Source: Planctomycetota bacterium (GTDB lineage: Bacteria > Planctomycetota > UBA1135 > JACQFD01). From it: a stretch of DNA of 64,000 nucleotides. Location of the stretch: contig JAEUHX010000060.1 in NCBI GenBank assembly GCA_016792805.1, positions 27,760-91,759 on the forward strand. Reading direction: 5' to 3'. Both the position numbers and the translations under genes were made by a program. The notes under the pieces are model-generated. The model saw only the letters and a list, made by a program, of their open reading frames with translations. It made no database searches and was not told where the DNA came from. The number at the start of each line of letters is the position of its first letter. Within the stretch, counting starts at the first letter, position 1. Below, in pieces: positions 36,135-45,053 of this stretch.

Positions 36135-39100
36135 TCAGGCGATCGCGAGTTCCAGGACGCCGCGTCTGCTCTCGATGGCTGAGCGATAGGCCGCCGTCGT
36201 CGCATGAGCGGCCTTCTCCCAAGTGTAGTCACTCATGAATCGCTCGCGCAGGCGCTGCCGGCGTCCTGCATCGGCCTCGCGGTTCCTCCATGCCGAAAGC
36301 ACGCCGTGGCGAATCGAGTCGATGCTCGCCGGATCGACATAGTAGGCGCAATCGCCGAAGTACTCCGGCTCAGAGGTTCGGTCGCTGACGACAAGCGAGC
36401 AGCCCGCGAGTGCCGCCTCAATGCAGGCGAAGGAGGCGCACTCCATCCAGGAGGGGAGAGCGAACACGCGGGCCGCCTTCATGGCCGAAGCGAGCTCCTC
36501 GTGGGGCAGATGGTCGAGGAAAAGGGTTCTCTCGCCGGCGAACTGCTGGCAAAGACGCCAGTAGTGAATATCATAATTTCGTCCGACAATCACCGCCGGG
36601 ATGCCCGTACCCTGGAGCGCCATCAGCAGCAGGAGCTGATTCTTGCGATTCTCCACGAGACCCACTGAGAGAACAAAGTCACGAATCCCGTAGCGCTCGA
36701 CGAATTGCTCAGGACTCGCGCGATCAAACAGATCGGGCTCCGCCGCGTTGCGAATGACGGTGTAGGGGAGCGTGACGCCAAGGGTCTGCTCGAGGTTGCG
36801 CATCTCGCGCTCGCTCTGCGGGAGCAGGTGATCCACATGTTCCAGGACTCGGCGCTGGTACTCCTCGAAACCCTCAAAATTCGCCTCCATGTGCTCGCCG
36901 CGGCGGCGGCCGTTGCAGAGCAGGGAGCCGTCACTCAGCATAGCGAGGCGCGTCCGAAGCTCTTCGGGGGTGCGCGACTGCGCGAAGATCTGCGGAATCG
37001 CCAGGTCGGCCCACCACTTTTCCGATTGATCCCAATAGATCGGGCTCATCACGATCGGGACGTCAGGACGCCGAGTCCGGATCCCTTTGATCTGTGGGAG
37101 AGTCTGATCGGGGAACCAGAGGTTGAAGACATGGACGACGTCGTATCCGGTCGGGTCGGGCGCGGGCGAATACTGAACATCCACATGATGGCCGACGCGG
37201 CGCAGATGTTCCTGGAGTTTGCGGATCTGCCCCATGTCGCCGCCGGGAGTTCGCCGCTCGAAGGTATTGACGATGAGAACACGCAGGCCGCTCTCCTTGG
37301 CCGTCGCGGCAGCGCGCTGGCAACCTTCGCCGATCTCGTGCGACCGATCGGCGCCGACTGGGGCCGCGGGACGCAGCGAGTCGGCAGACCACAGATTCGC
37401 AAGCTCGGCGAGACGCGGCGACTCGGGCGCCAGAGTGCGCGCCCGTGCAAGCAGCGTCCGCGCCTTTTCGGGCTGCCCCAAGAGCCCGTAGGTGTCGGCA
37501 AGCTCTCCGAGCGCCTCCCAGCACTGTGGAGCGCAGTCCACAATAGAGTGAAGCAGCCGCGCCGCATCGGAAAAGTGTCCATCTCGGCGCAAAGACGCCG
37601 AATACCGGAGGGCGTCGTTCCAGTAGGGCTGCAGCGCGCCGTCGCGTTTGAGTGCAATCTCACGAAAACGAAGAGCAACGCGCTGCGCCTCGCGGCGCTC
37701 CGCGTCGACGCTTGCGGTCGGACGAGGGAAGTCGCTGGCGCTCGGGAGATTGCGGGTGAGCGACTCCGTGTTCCCGTCCGGCGGCAGGTAGCGCCCTTCG
37801 ACGGAGAAGTCGAGCGATCGATCGATCACACCCCAAATATCCGTGCCCCACTTTCCGAGGAGCTTGCTCTGATTCGCCACCATGTTGGAAGTGGCGGAAT
37901 AGGTGCGCGACGCGCCGTTGGTCTGTGCATGCACGACGGAGACGCGTCCGTCATAGAGAACCTCGAGCCCAGCGAGGTTGAAACACACATGATGATCGGG
38001 GTCGTCGAACTGGCTCGGGGAGAACCGGACGTCGAACAGACCATACTTTTCGAGCGCATCTCTGCGATACAGGTTGCAGCAGCCGCGAACGTGCGCCGCT
38101 CGCGCGAAGTAGTCTGCCTGGCCGCCGTCCGGCTCGTTGTCGTGGCCGTAGATATGTGGGAAAAGCCGGAATGGGCCGCACTGGATGTCGCGCGACCGAT
38201 TGTCGTTGAGGATCTTCGGGCCCACACAGCCCGCGAAGGGCCTGTGTTTGAAATCCTCGACGAGCTTCGCGAGCCAGTCCGGAGGAAGAACCACATCGTC
38301 ATCGATGCGGGCGACGATCTCACCTTTCCCCTGCACGATGGCCCAATTGAACCCAACCGGAACGCCCGTGTTCACATCCATGAGGTGGATGTGGAGCGGG
38401 AAGGGAAACTTCTCCTTCAGAGCGCTCAGATAGGGGCGCGTGTCGTCCGTGCTCCCGTTGTCGACGACGAAGACTTCAACTCTTTCGTATTGTGTCTTCG
38501 CGAGACTCTCGAGACAGCGCTGCAGAACGGGGCGGTTGTTCCACGTGATGAGCACGACGTCCACTGACGGCGGCCACTGCTTAGGCCGAAACCGCATGGC
38601 TTCGCCGATCCGCCAGCAGACCTCCGTATCTCCATAGATACGCCGGATCTCGGAAAGATCGGGGTGAAGCGGGCTCCAGCCCCACTTGTTCTCCCAAAGC
38701 CTCGCGTGCGTTTCGCAGATCACCCTTCTCGAGTCATCGATCCGCTTCACGTAATTGTTGGGATCGTGCAGCGGCACATGGGTGGCCGGACCCCACGTCG
38801 ATGTATAATGAATGACCTTGACCGCTGGCGCAACGTAGACCTTGAACCCCTTGGCGCGCGCATGGAAGCAGAGATCATCGTCGTCCGTGTACTGCGGCCA
38901 GAAGCTCTCGTCGAGTCCTCCGGTGGCCTCCAGCACTTCCCGCTTGATGTAACAGAACGAGCCGAGGACGCCATCGACTTCCTGGGGTTTCCCCGAGGTC
39001 CGAGGCGAGTCGGGCTCGTGTGCTTTGATGTTGACATGCCTCGGATGGAACCCGGAGCCGCAGACGAAGCTCCTCCCAAGGGACTCGATGCGGTCGTCGG

Positions 39101-39473
39101 CAAAAGTGAGTTTCGCGCCGACGATGCCCGCCTTCGGCAGAGAATTCGCCGCTCCTGCGAGAGCATCCAGCCAACCGTTCGTCTCCACGACTGCGTCGGC
39201 GTGGACGCGGACAATGTCACAATCGGGCGCGGCTCGCATTCCGGCGTTGACGGCGGCAGCCACGCCGCGGCGCGGCTCCTTCAGGACGCGAACTCCCTCC
39301 TGATTCGAAAGCCACTCCAACGTGCCGTCGGTCGATCCGTTGTCGGCGACGATGAGCTCGAAGGGCGTGGCGCCGGCGAGCTTTCGAAGAGCGGCGATGC
39401 AGGCGGGGAGCGTTCCGAGGGAATTCATCGCGGGGATCACCACCGCGATGGGCCGAGAGGTCGTCGAGCTCAT
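36135..39473 (-). CDS. GT2-GT2-TPR-GT4 multidomain glycosyltransferase (1112 aa)
   Basis: Starts at ATG 39473, overlapping the stop of the RGP-like gene (ATGA). Residues about 8-260 are a first GT-A GT2 domain (IAVVIPAMNS, ADNGSTDGT, VRVHADAVV, then YTDDDDLCFHARAKGF). Residues about 310-560 are a second GT2 domain (VDVVLITWNNRP, VDNGSTDDT, ARIDDDVVLPPDW). Residues about 620-720 are TPR-like. Residues about 755-1112 are a GT-B GT4-type domain (LIVNTFERRTPGGDMGQI, FVLSVGLVENRKNQLLL, then EPEYFGDCAYYVDP and ECASFACIEAALAG). Three catalytic domains in one chain suggest sequential sugar addition to one acceptor. It is last in the glycan operon. Soluble or peripheral: there is no membrane segment. 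Confidence 0.87.
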   Translation of the reverse strand: MSSTTSRPIAVVIPAMNSLGTLPACIAALRKLAGATPFELIVADNGSTDGTLEWLSNQEGVRVLKEPRRGVAAAVNAGMRAAPDCDIVRVHADAVVETNGWLDALAGAANSLPKAGIVGAKLTFADDRIESLGRSFVCGSGFHPRHVNIKAHEPDSPRTSGKPQEVDGVLGSFCYIKREVLEATGGLDESFWPQYTDDDDLCFHARAKGFKVYVAPAVKVIHYTSTWGPATHVPLHDPNNYVKRIDDSRRVICETHARLWENKWGWSPLHPDLSEIRRIYGDTEVCWRIGEAMRFRPKQWPPSVDVVLITWNNRPVLQRCLESLAKTQYERVEVFVVDNGSTDDTRPYLSALKEKFPFPLHIHLMDVNTGVPVGFNWAIVQGKGEIVARIDDDVVLPPDWLAKLVEDFKHRPFAGCVGPKILNDNRSRDIQCGPFRLFPHIYGHDNEPDGGQADYFARAAHVRGCCNLYRRDALEKYGLFDVRFSPSQFDDPDHHVCFNLAGLEVLYDGRVSVVHAQTNGASRTYSATSNMVANQSKLLGKWGTDIWGVIDRSLDFSVEGRYLPPDGNTESLTRNLPSASDFPRPTASVDAERREAQRVALRFREIALKRDGALQPYWNDALRYSASLRRDGHFSDAARLLHSIVDCAPQCWEALGELADTYGLLGQPEKARTLLARARTLAPESPRLAELANLWSADSLRPAAPVGADRSHEIGEGCQRAAATAKESGLRVLIVNTFERRTPGGDMGQIRKLQEHLRRVGHHVDVQYSPAPDPTGYDVVHVFNLWFPDQTLPQIKGIRTRRPDVPIVMSPIYWDQSEKWWADLAIPQIFAQSRTPEELRTRLAMLSDGSLLCNGRRRGEHMEANFEGFEEYQRRVLEHVDHLLPQSEREMRNLEQTLGVTLPYTVIRNAAEPDLFDRASPEQFVERYGIRDFVLSVGLVENRKNQLLLLMALQGTGIPAVIVGRNYDIHYWRLCQQFAGERTLFLDHLPHEELASAMKAARVFALPSWMECASFACIEAALAGCSLVVSDRTSEPEYFGDCAYYVDPASIDSIRHGVLSAWRNREADAGRRQRLRERFMSDYTWEKAAHATTAAYRSAIESRRGVLELAIA

Positions 39474-40498
39474 CGGACGCAAGCCGTCTCAAGCCGGCCC
39501 TCGCGAGACATCACTGATTCGGCATTGAAGAGTTCTGTCCAGGCGATCATTGCCATGGCGAGCTTCTGAAGATACGGCTGGGCGCCGGAGTGGCGTTCGA
39601 GCGATCGAGCGATCTGCCGGTAGCATCCGCCAAAAGTGGTTTCTGTGAGCACGGTGGAATCGACCGTGGCCCAGAGTGCTTCATTCACCTCGAGGCCCGG
39701 CGCTTCTTTCTTGAGATTCGCCCAAACGTTTGATGCGCGCTGATGGTCTACGGCAGGGTCGCCGCTGTGGACGGCGTAGCCGAGATGATCGCAGATCTTC
39801 TTCACGAAGATTCCCGCCCAGATATCACCAAAACGGTCGAACTCATAGTTCTTGCCCATCAGCAGGAAGTAGAACGCGGGCACCACCTCGGGGCGGAACG
39901 CCACGTTCATGCCGCACATCGGAAAGAACTTTCCAGCCGGTATTGTGATATTCGAGAACGAGAATGTGTGTGGATAGCGAGCCTCCAGCATCTGCGTCGG
40001 TGCGTCGTAATCGGGCACGCGAAGCCACATTCCGTGGTTCAAGGCGACGGGCCACTTTCGGTGAGTCTGGTAATAGGGGATCCCGCGCGTACGAACGCCC
40101 TGGCCGCTTTCAACCCACGCGTCGTCGTTGCCGCTCGCGTTGAGCCGCTCCCAGTGCTTGGCCAGGAAGCCGCGGCCGCCCGGCGTCGTCGGATAGCAGT
40201 CGTCATCGAGGGTGACGATCATGTCGGGCTGCATCTGCCAGGCCTTGTAGTAGCCATAGGAGCGCACGCAGTCGGTCCGGCGCGGAATGAGCCAGGACGC
40301 GTCGCCGAGCTCGCCGTCGATATCTTCCCAGCAGTAATGAGTCAACTGTCCAAATCCGGTCAGATCGAACGTCTTGCGAGGATTGTCCTCGACGACGATC
40401 AGGTGCGCGTTCTGAAACTCCTCTTTCCACTGCGCGAGGAAGTCTCGCATGCAGTTTTCACGAATTGTGGGGACGACGATGACGGTCTTGGGCTGCAC
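39470..40498 (-). CDS. RGP/UDP-arabinopyranose mutase-like protein (GT75-type)
   Basis: I start at GTG 40498 (342 aa) because AAGGAG lies 7 bp upstream and the methyltransferase stop is at 40501; the longer frame runs antiparallel through that gene's coding region. The whole length follows plant reversibly glycosylated polypeptides: VIVVPTIRENCMRDFL (6-21), VEDNPRKTF, SYGYYKAWQ, the DDD metal/nucleotide motif (98-100, LDDDCYPTTPGG), RGIPYY with the Arg that aligns with the glycosylated Arg region of the plant proteins, HGMWLRVPDYDAPTQ, FPMCGMNVAF and DIWAGIFVKKICDHLG. Plant members interconvert UDP-arabinopyranose and UDP-arabinofuranose. Here it may supply a UDP-furanose to the coupled glycosyltransferase. 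Confidence 0.85.
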   Translation of the reverse strand: MQPKTVIVVPTIRENCMRDFLAQWKEEFQNAHLIVVEDNPRKTFDLTGFGQLTHYCWEDIDGELGDASWLIPRRTDCVRSYGYYKAWQMQPDMIVTLDDDCYPTTPGGRGFLAKHWERLNASGNDDAWVESGQGVRTRGIPYYQTHRKWPVALNHGMWLRVPDYDAPTQMLEARYPHTFSFSNITIPAGKFFPMCGMNVAFRPEVVPAFYFLLMGKNYEFDRFGDIWAGIFVKKICDHLGYAVHSGDPAVDHQRASNVWANLKKEAPGLEVNEALWATVDSTVLTETTFGGCYRQIARSLERHSGAQPYLQKLAMAMIAWTELFNAESVMSREGRLETACVR

Positions 40499-40500
40499 GT

Positions 40501-41823
40501 TTAGGACTCCTTCTCCAAGAGGAAGCACCATTCTGTAGAGTTTGGCTCGAGGCGGCCGTCCAGCTCGGCGGCGACTCGGAAGCGCGCGCGAGTGAAGAGC
40601 TTCCTCCACATCGGCTTGGAAAGTACACTGTAATGATTGGGCCAATCGATCCAAATCTGCTCGTCGCAGGGGACCACGACGAGCGCATAGCGCCGCGAGA
40701 GGCGCGCCATCTCGAAGAGCATCAGGAGCGGCATCGGCGAGTGCTCGAGCGTGTGCCGGGCGATCACAAGATCGGCCGACGACGTCGGTAGGCCGCTGAA
40801 GTGCATGTCGGCGTGGATGAGGGAGTGGACGCACGGCTCCGAACCGAGGGAGACTCCGAGAGTCTTCACTCCCCGCGCCTTGAGCCAGTCGAGAGTCGGC
40901 GCGCTGCCGCAGCCGAGCTCAAGGGCTTCTGTAATCTGCAGGCCTGAGAGAAGCGTCTCCGCGGTCTTGTGTGACGCCGCCGTGTGATGCTCCGTCGGAA
41001 CCTCATTGTAGACATCGGCAGCGAGCGCATCGAGGGAACGCTCGATCTGTGTGAAATCGCGGGTCGTCGGACCGGTTGGCCGACCTGAGAGGACTTCCGG
41101 CTTGCCCGACGTCACCACGAGGATTGAGTCGCGTCCGACGTACTGGTTGCGCACGACCGTGAGACCCGCGCGCTCCGCCAGCATCGCCATCGTAGAATTG
41201 GTGAACTCGCAGAAACGTCCGCGGGTTCCCCATTCGGAGATCCATCGGGCTCGGTTCTCGAGGAAATACTTCCAGCCCTCGGGGTTGGAGAAGTCGGCGT
41301 AGTGGATCGCTGCGTGGCCGCCGTCGGTCAAAACGCGCCTTAGCTCACAGAAGTACCCGTAGACGTCCTCGGCCTCGAGCTGTACGAAGACGTTGAACGC
41401 GCAAGCGAAATCGATCGAACGGTCCGCAATGCCGCGCAGGTCATGCCCGGAGCCCTGAAGAAACTGCGCATTCGTCTGGTTCTGGAAGCGCCGCAGGAGC
41501 CGGCGCACCATCTTCACCGAGACATCGACGCCGATCAGCTCGGCGCACCGTGACAGGAGGTGATTTGTGTAACGTCCTCCACCGGGGCCGATCTCGAGCA
41601 CTCGGCTCGAGGGCGTGATGTAGGGTGCGGCGTAGTTCTCGATGACATGCAGGACGTAGTCCTCGGGCCCCCAATCGTCGCCCAAGTATTGGTACCTTCG
41701 AAACTGAGGTTCGCGATCCCACAGATCGCTGTAGTCGTCCCACCAGGGGGCATAGCGGGAGCGAAAGACGGGGAGAGCAGGCGCGACGGTTCGCGCTCCG
41801 CACGCGGGAGCCGGGAATGCCAT
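40501..41823 (-). CDS. Protein with two SAM-dependent methyltransferase domains
   Basis: 440 aa from ATG 41823. The first class I methyltransferase has motif I VLEIGPGGGRYTNHLL (75-90), GVDVS and the catalytic-loop region FACAFNVFVQLEAEDVYGYF. The second has ALELGCGSAPTLDWLKARG (300-318), a DLVIARHTLEHS motif and a Methyltransf_11-like C-terminus. The fusion suggests two methylations, probably of sugars, given the RGP-like and glycosyltransferase genes that follow within 3 bp and by overlap. It is the first gene of the operon, divergent from the beta-helix protein (67-bp gap). Confidence 0.88.
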   Translation of the reverse strand: MAFPAPACGARTVAPALPVFRSRYAPWWDDYSDLWDREPQFRRYQYLGDDWGPEDYVLHVIENYAAPYITPSSRVLEIGPGGGRYTNHLLSRCAELIGVDVSVKMVRRLLRRFQNQTNAQFLQGSGHDLRGIADRSIDFACAFNVFVQLEAEDVYGYFCELRRVLTDGGHAAIHYADFSNPEGWKYFLENRARWISEWGTRGRFCEFTNSTMAMLAERAGLTVVRNQYVGRDSILVVTSGKPEVLSGRPTGPTTRDFTQIERSLDALAADVYNEVPTEHHTAASHKTAETLLSGLQITEALELGCGSAPTLDWLKARGVKTLGVSLGSEPCVHSLIHADMHFSGLPTSSADLVIARHTLEHSPMPLLMLFEMARLSRRYALVVVPCDEQIWIDWPNHYSVLSKPMWRKLFTRARFRVAAELDGRLEPNSTEWCFLLEKES

Positions 41824-41890
41824 AGGAAGGGGGCCGCGGGGAAACGGCGCCCTCGTATCGGCCCCCGCGGAGGCGGCGCTGAAGCGAGGG

Positions 41891-44800
41891 ATGGGTCGCT
41901 ACCATCGCGCCATGGCCGCCGGCTCCCTCACGCTCGCACTCTTCACCTTCGTTCAGCAGCCTGGGCCTGTGGCTGTGCCCGTGCGCAGGGTCACCGCGAA
42001 CCTCACGCTCTCCGGGGGATCGCTGCGCGAGTCGCTCCTCGTCGAGGCCGACGGGATCACCATCGACGGAGGGGGCGCCGAGCTCGTCGGACCCGGCGAG
42101 ACGGGGAGCCCGGAGACATTTCAGGGGGTCGGGCTTGCGGCCGAGGGGCGGAGCCGTGTCGAGGTTCGCAACCTCAAGATTCGAGGATTCAGAAACGCAA
42201 TCGTCGTGCGCGGCGGCTTGGGCTGGAAAATTGAGGACTGCGATCTTTCCGGCAACCATCACGACCCCGGCTTTGGATGGGGCGACGGCGACCACACAGG
42301 CGGGATCCTCTTCGAGCGCGTGACCGACTCCATCGTGCGGCGCACGAAAGCGACTCAGAATTGGAACGCCTGCGAGCTGCGGCGGTCGGATCGCAACCAA
42401 TTTCTACACTGTGATTTCTCGCATGCTTCGAACACATGCTTCAAGCTTGAGACCTCCTCGGAGAACCGCGTGCTTGACTGCAACCTCAGCTACGGGCTGC
42501 GCATCGCCCCAGGTGAGGTTCACGCCCGAGATTCGACCGGAGTGCTGATCGAGAGCGGTTCCAACGACAATGTGTTCGAGCGCAATGATGTGACTCACGG
42601 CGGCGACGGAGTCTTCATCCGCGTGCTGAATGGCTGGATCTCGACAGGAAATCGATTCGAGGACAACGACTGCTCTTACGCCAATAATAATGGCTTCGAG
42701 TCATGGAGTCCGGGCAATGTGTTCCTACGCAACAGAGCAAACCATTGCAGCTACGGCTTCTGGCTCGGGGGCTCGGATCGCTCTGTCGTCGAGGGGAACG
42801 AGGCCGCCTTCAACGGCGACCCGAGGGGCTTCCACAATGCGCCGGAGCCCGACTTCGGCCATGGTGGAATTGTGATTGTGCATGGAACCGGGACGCACTC
42901 TCGGATCGAAGGCAACGATTGCCACGACAACTTCGGCGGAGGAATCGTGCTCCGCGGCGATCTCTCCACACGGGGAGGCGCATGGAAGCTGCACCACGTG
43001 CTGGTCCAACGAAACCGGCTCTCGCGCAATCGTGTCGGCATTTTTGTGATGTTTGCAGATGCGATCCACCTCATCGCGAATGAGCTTTCGGAGAACAATC
43101 GTGACGAGCAGATCGAGGACGTGACCAGCCTCGAACGGGAGACGCGCCGCCCCATCGAAGGGCCGGCACCCAGGCTTCTCATCGAGGGACCGGCGGTTGT
43201 TCGAAGCGGCGATGTAGCTACTTATGCGGCTCGCGCAGCGTCCGAGCGCAAAGGCCGACAGCTAGCCGTTCATTGGGTTCTGAGCGGGCGAGACTGGCGC
43301 CCGGCAAGCTACCGATCCGAGGGCGTAGTGTTCGAGCTTCCGGTGCTCGCTCCGGGGATCTATCGGCTCGGTGCCATGGTCAGCGATGGGGAGCTGCGGA
43401 ACCTTACAGGTCTCGCCGTGCGCGTTCTGTCGGCCGCGCCTGAGCTTGCGACGGAGGATCCGGCGAGGTGGTCCGCAGGGGCGGCGAGCGTTCGGAGCGC
43501 CGAGCCGCTTGTTGGGTCTCGATCGGTGAGCTTCACTCAGGAGACCGCCGCGGAGCCGTTGGAGGTCTCACTCTCGGCCGCGAACCTTGATCTCTCAAAA
43601 GCGAGAGCACTCTCCTTCTGGCTGGCCGTCGAGAGCGAAGCCACTTTTGGACTCGCGGCGCCGGCACCTGTCGTCGAACTCCGAGCCGGCAAGGGGCGGC
43701 GAACCTACTCGCCGACCCGAGGCGGTGCGCCCGCGAATGCACTCTTAGACCCCGCTGTGCCGGAGGCGCGCGGCTCCTGGGCATTTGTGAGAGTGCCGCT
43801 GAATGGAGGCGCAGATTGGTCTGTGCAGGAATCCATCGAGGGGACCGCGCCGACGCGGTATGACGGCGGGCTTGAGATCACCACACGCTCTGCGGATCTT
43901 CACACATCGGAGCGCGGTGCCATGTTCGCGCTCGCAGGCAAGCTCCACCTGCTCGGTGCTGGTGGGTCTGCGATCCTCACCAGTGAGGACGGATCGGCTT
44001 GGACCACCCTCACACCGCCCTTCGAGGATCTTGGGTGCGAGCCCGACCCGAGCGCCGGATTCTTGGCATCTTCGGAGGAGCGGGGCGAGGCCGGAACGCT
44101 GATCCTTAGGGCGCGGGATCGCGGCCCCGGAAAGGCCGCGAGGCTCCTTCTGTTCGATCGCAAGAAGGGCCAATGGTCGAGGCTTGAGACTGCCGTCTCC
44201 GTGGCCACGAGTGGGATAGTGCACCGGGGATCACTCTTCGGCATCGCGCCAGCGCGGCTTGCCAATTTTGGTGGAGCGCTCTGCCGGATCTCGCTCGAGG
44301 GCGCGGAGCTCGTCGAGTCGCGCACCATGCTGAGTGGGCTGTTGGGAGCGGATCCCCACTGGATTGGCCACAATTCTCCGTTGACCGCGCTCGGAGATCA
44401 GCTCTACGGGATCAAGAATGATTGGGTATCGCCGCAGCCGGAGATTCCGGGCGATCGGCTCTTCCGGATCGATCCCCAACGATTTGTGCGATCGGAGCTG
44501 CGTCAGCCGCCATCGCAGTTCGACGTGCCGGGGGCGTGGATTGCGCGCGAGACGGCCGCGACGGATCTCGGACCGCTTCCTTTCGAGACGGGACGCGGGG
44601 CTTCGCTTGTGTCGCTCCCGCCCCACTGGACGTCGGCGATCGGACGGGAGGGAGGGCTCTTTCTCATCGCCGGCTGTTCTCCGTCGAACCAGGACGGATT
44701 GGGTATGCCCTCCTCGCGCGCCGCACTCTGGGACAAGGCGAGCGGACGATGGACGATGCTGGATCTGCCGGGCGACACGGGAGCTGGCACCGCGGCTGCG

Positions 44801-45028
44801 CTCCTCGGGAATAGTATTTATGTGAAACGCGCCGGAGGGAGCTCCCCGGGCTCGAACCGCGATCTGTGGGTGATTCGGCCAATGCCGCCCGCGGAGTACG
44901 AGGCAGCCAAGGCGAGCCAAGCCGCTGCCCGATTCGACGCGTCCAGGATTGATCACATCATATTTCAATTCCGCTCCTCGGCTCCGAGCCCGCTGCGCGT
45001 CCGCATCGACGGGCTCACTGTCGAGTGA
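41891..45028 (+). CDS. Exported right-handed beta-helix protein with C-terminal beta-rich region
   Basis: 1045 aa from ATG 41891; ATG 41912 is also possible, but the longer start gives basic residues before the hydrophobic core (SLTLALFTFVQ). Residues about 35-420 are PbH1-type repeats (GVLIESGSNDNVFERNDVTH, NNNGFESWSPGNVFLRNRA, GGIVLRGDL), the fold of NosD-like proteins, alginate C5-epimerases and some lyases. Residues 420-500 look like an Ig-like segment; 500-1045 look like a beta-sandwich and a beta-propeller with no motif I recognise. It is divergent from the glycan operon, so a glycan-modifying role is plausible; I cannot identify catalytic residues. Confidence 0.8.
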   Translation: MGRYHRAMAAGSLTLALFTFVQQPGPVAVPVRRVTANLTLSGGSLRESLLVEADGITIDGGGAELVGPGETGSPETFQGVGLAAEGRSRVEVRNLKIRGFRNAIVVRGGLGWKIEDCDLSGNHHDPGFGWGDGDHTGGILFERVTDSIVRRTKATQNWNACELRRSDRNQFLHCDFSHASNTCFKLETSSENRVLDCNLSYGLRIAPGEVHARDSTGVLIESGSNDNVFERNDVTHGGDGVFIRVLNGWISTGNRFEDNDCSYANNNGFESWSPGNVFLRNRANHCSYGFWLGGSDRSVVEGNEAAFNGDPRGFHNAPEPDFGHGGIVIVHGTGTHSRIEGNDCHDNFGGGIVLRGDLSTRGGAWKLHHVLVQRNRLSRNRVGIFVMFADAIHLIANELSENNRDEQIEDVTSLERETRRPIEGPAPRLLIEGPAVVRSGDVATYAARAASERKGRQLAVHWVLSGRDWRPASYRSEGVVFELPVLAPGIYRLGAMVSDGELRNLTGLAVRVLSAAPELATEDPARWSAGAASVRSAEPLVGSRSVSFTQETAAEPLEVSLSAANLDLSKARALSFWLAVESEATFGLAAPAPVVELRAGKGRRTYSPTRGGAPANALLDPAVPEARGSWAFVRVPLNGGADWSVQESIEGTAPTRYDGGLEITTRSADLHTSERGAMFALAGKLHLLGAGGSAILTSEDGSAWTTLTPPFEDLGCEPDPSAGFLASSEERGEAGTLILRARDRGPGKAARLLLFDRKKGQWSRLETAVSVATSGIVHRGSLFGIAPARLANFGGALCRISLEGAELVESRTMLSGLLGADPHWIGHNSPLTALGDQLYGIKNDWVSPQPEIPGDRLFRIDPQRFVRSELRQPPSQFDVPGAWIARETAATDLGPLPFETGRGASLVSLPPHWTSAIGREGGLFLIAGCSPSNQDGLGMPSSRAALWDKASGRWTMLDLPGDTGAGTAAALLGNSIYVKRAGGSSPGSNRDLWVIRPMPPAEYEAAKASQAAARFDASRIDHIIFQFRSSAPSPLRVRIDGLTVE

Positions 45029-45053
45029 CACTTCTTCAACACGCATTCATCCC

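Noticed and set aside
36705..38567. 620-codon + strand open frame antisense to the GT2-GT2-TPR-GT4 gene
   Set aside because: A shadow of GC-rich coding: the opposite strand encodes recognisable glycosyltransferase motifs throughout, and the antisense product has no domain.
40499..40834. Extended N-terminus for the RGP-like gene in the same frame
   Set aside because: It reads through the methyltransferase gene, lacks family similarity and skips the strong AAGGAG-GTG start at 40498.
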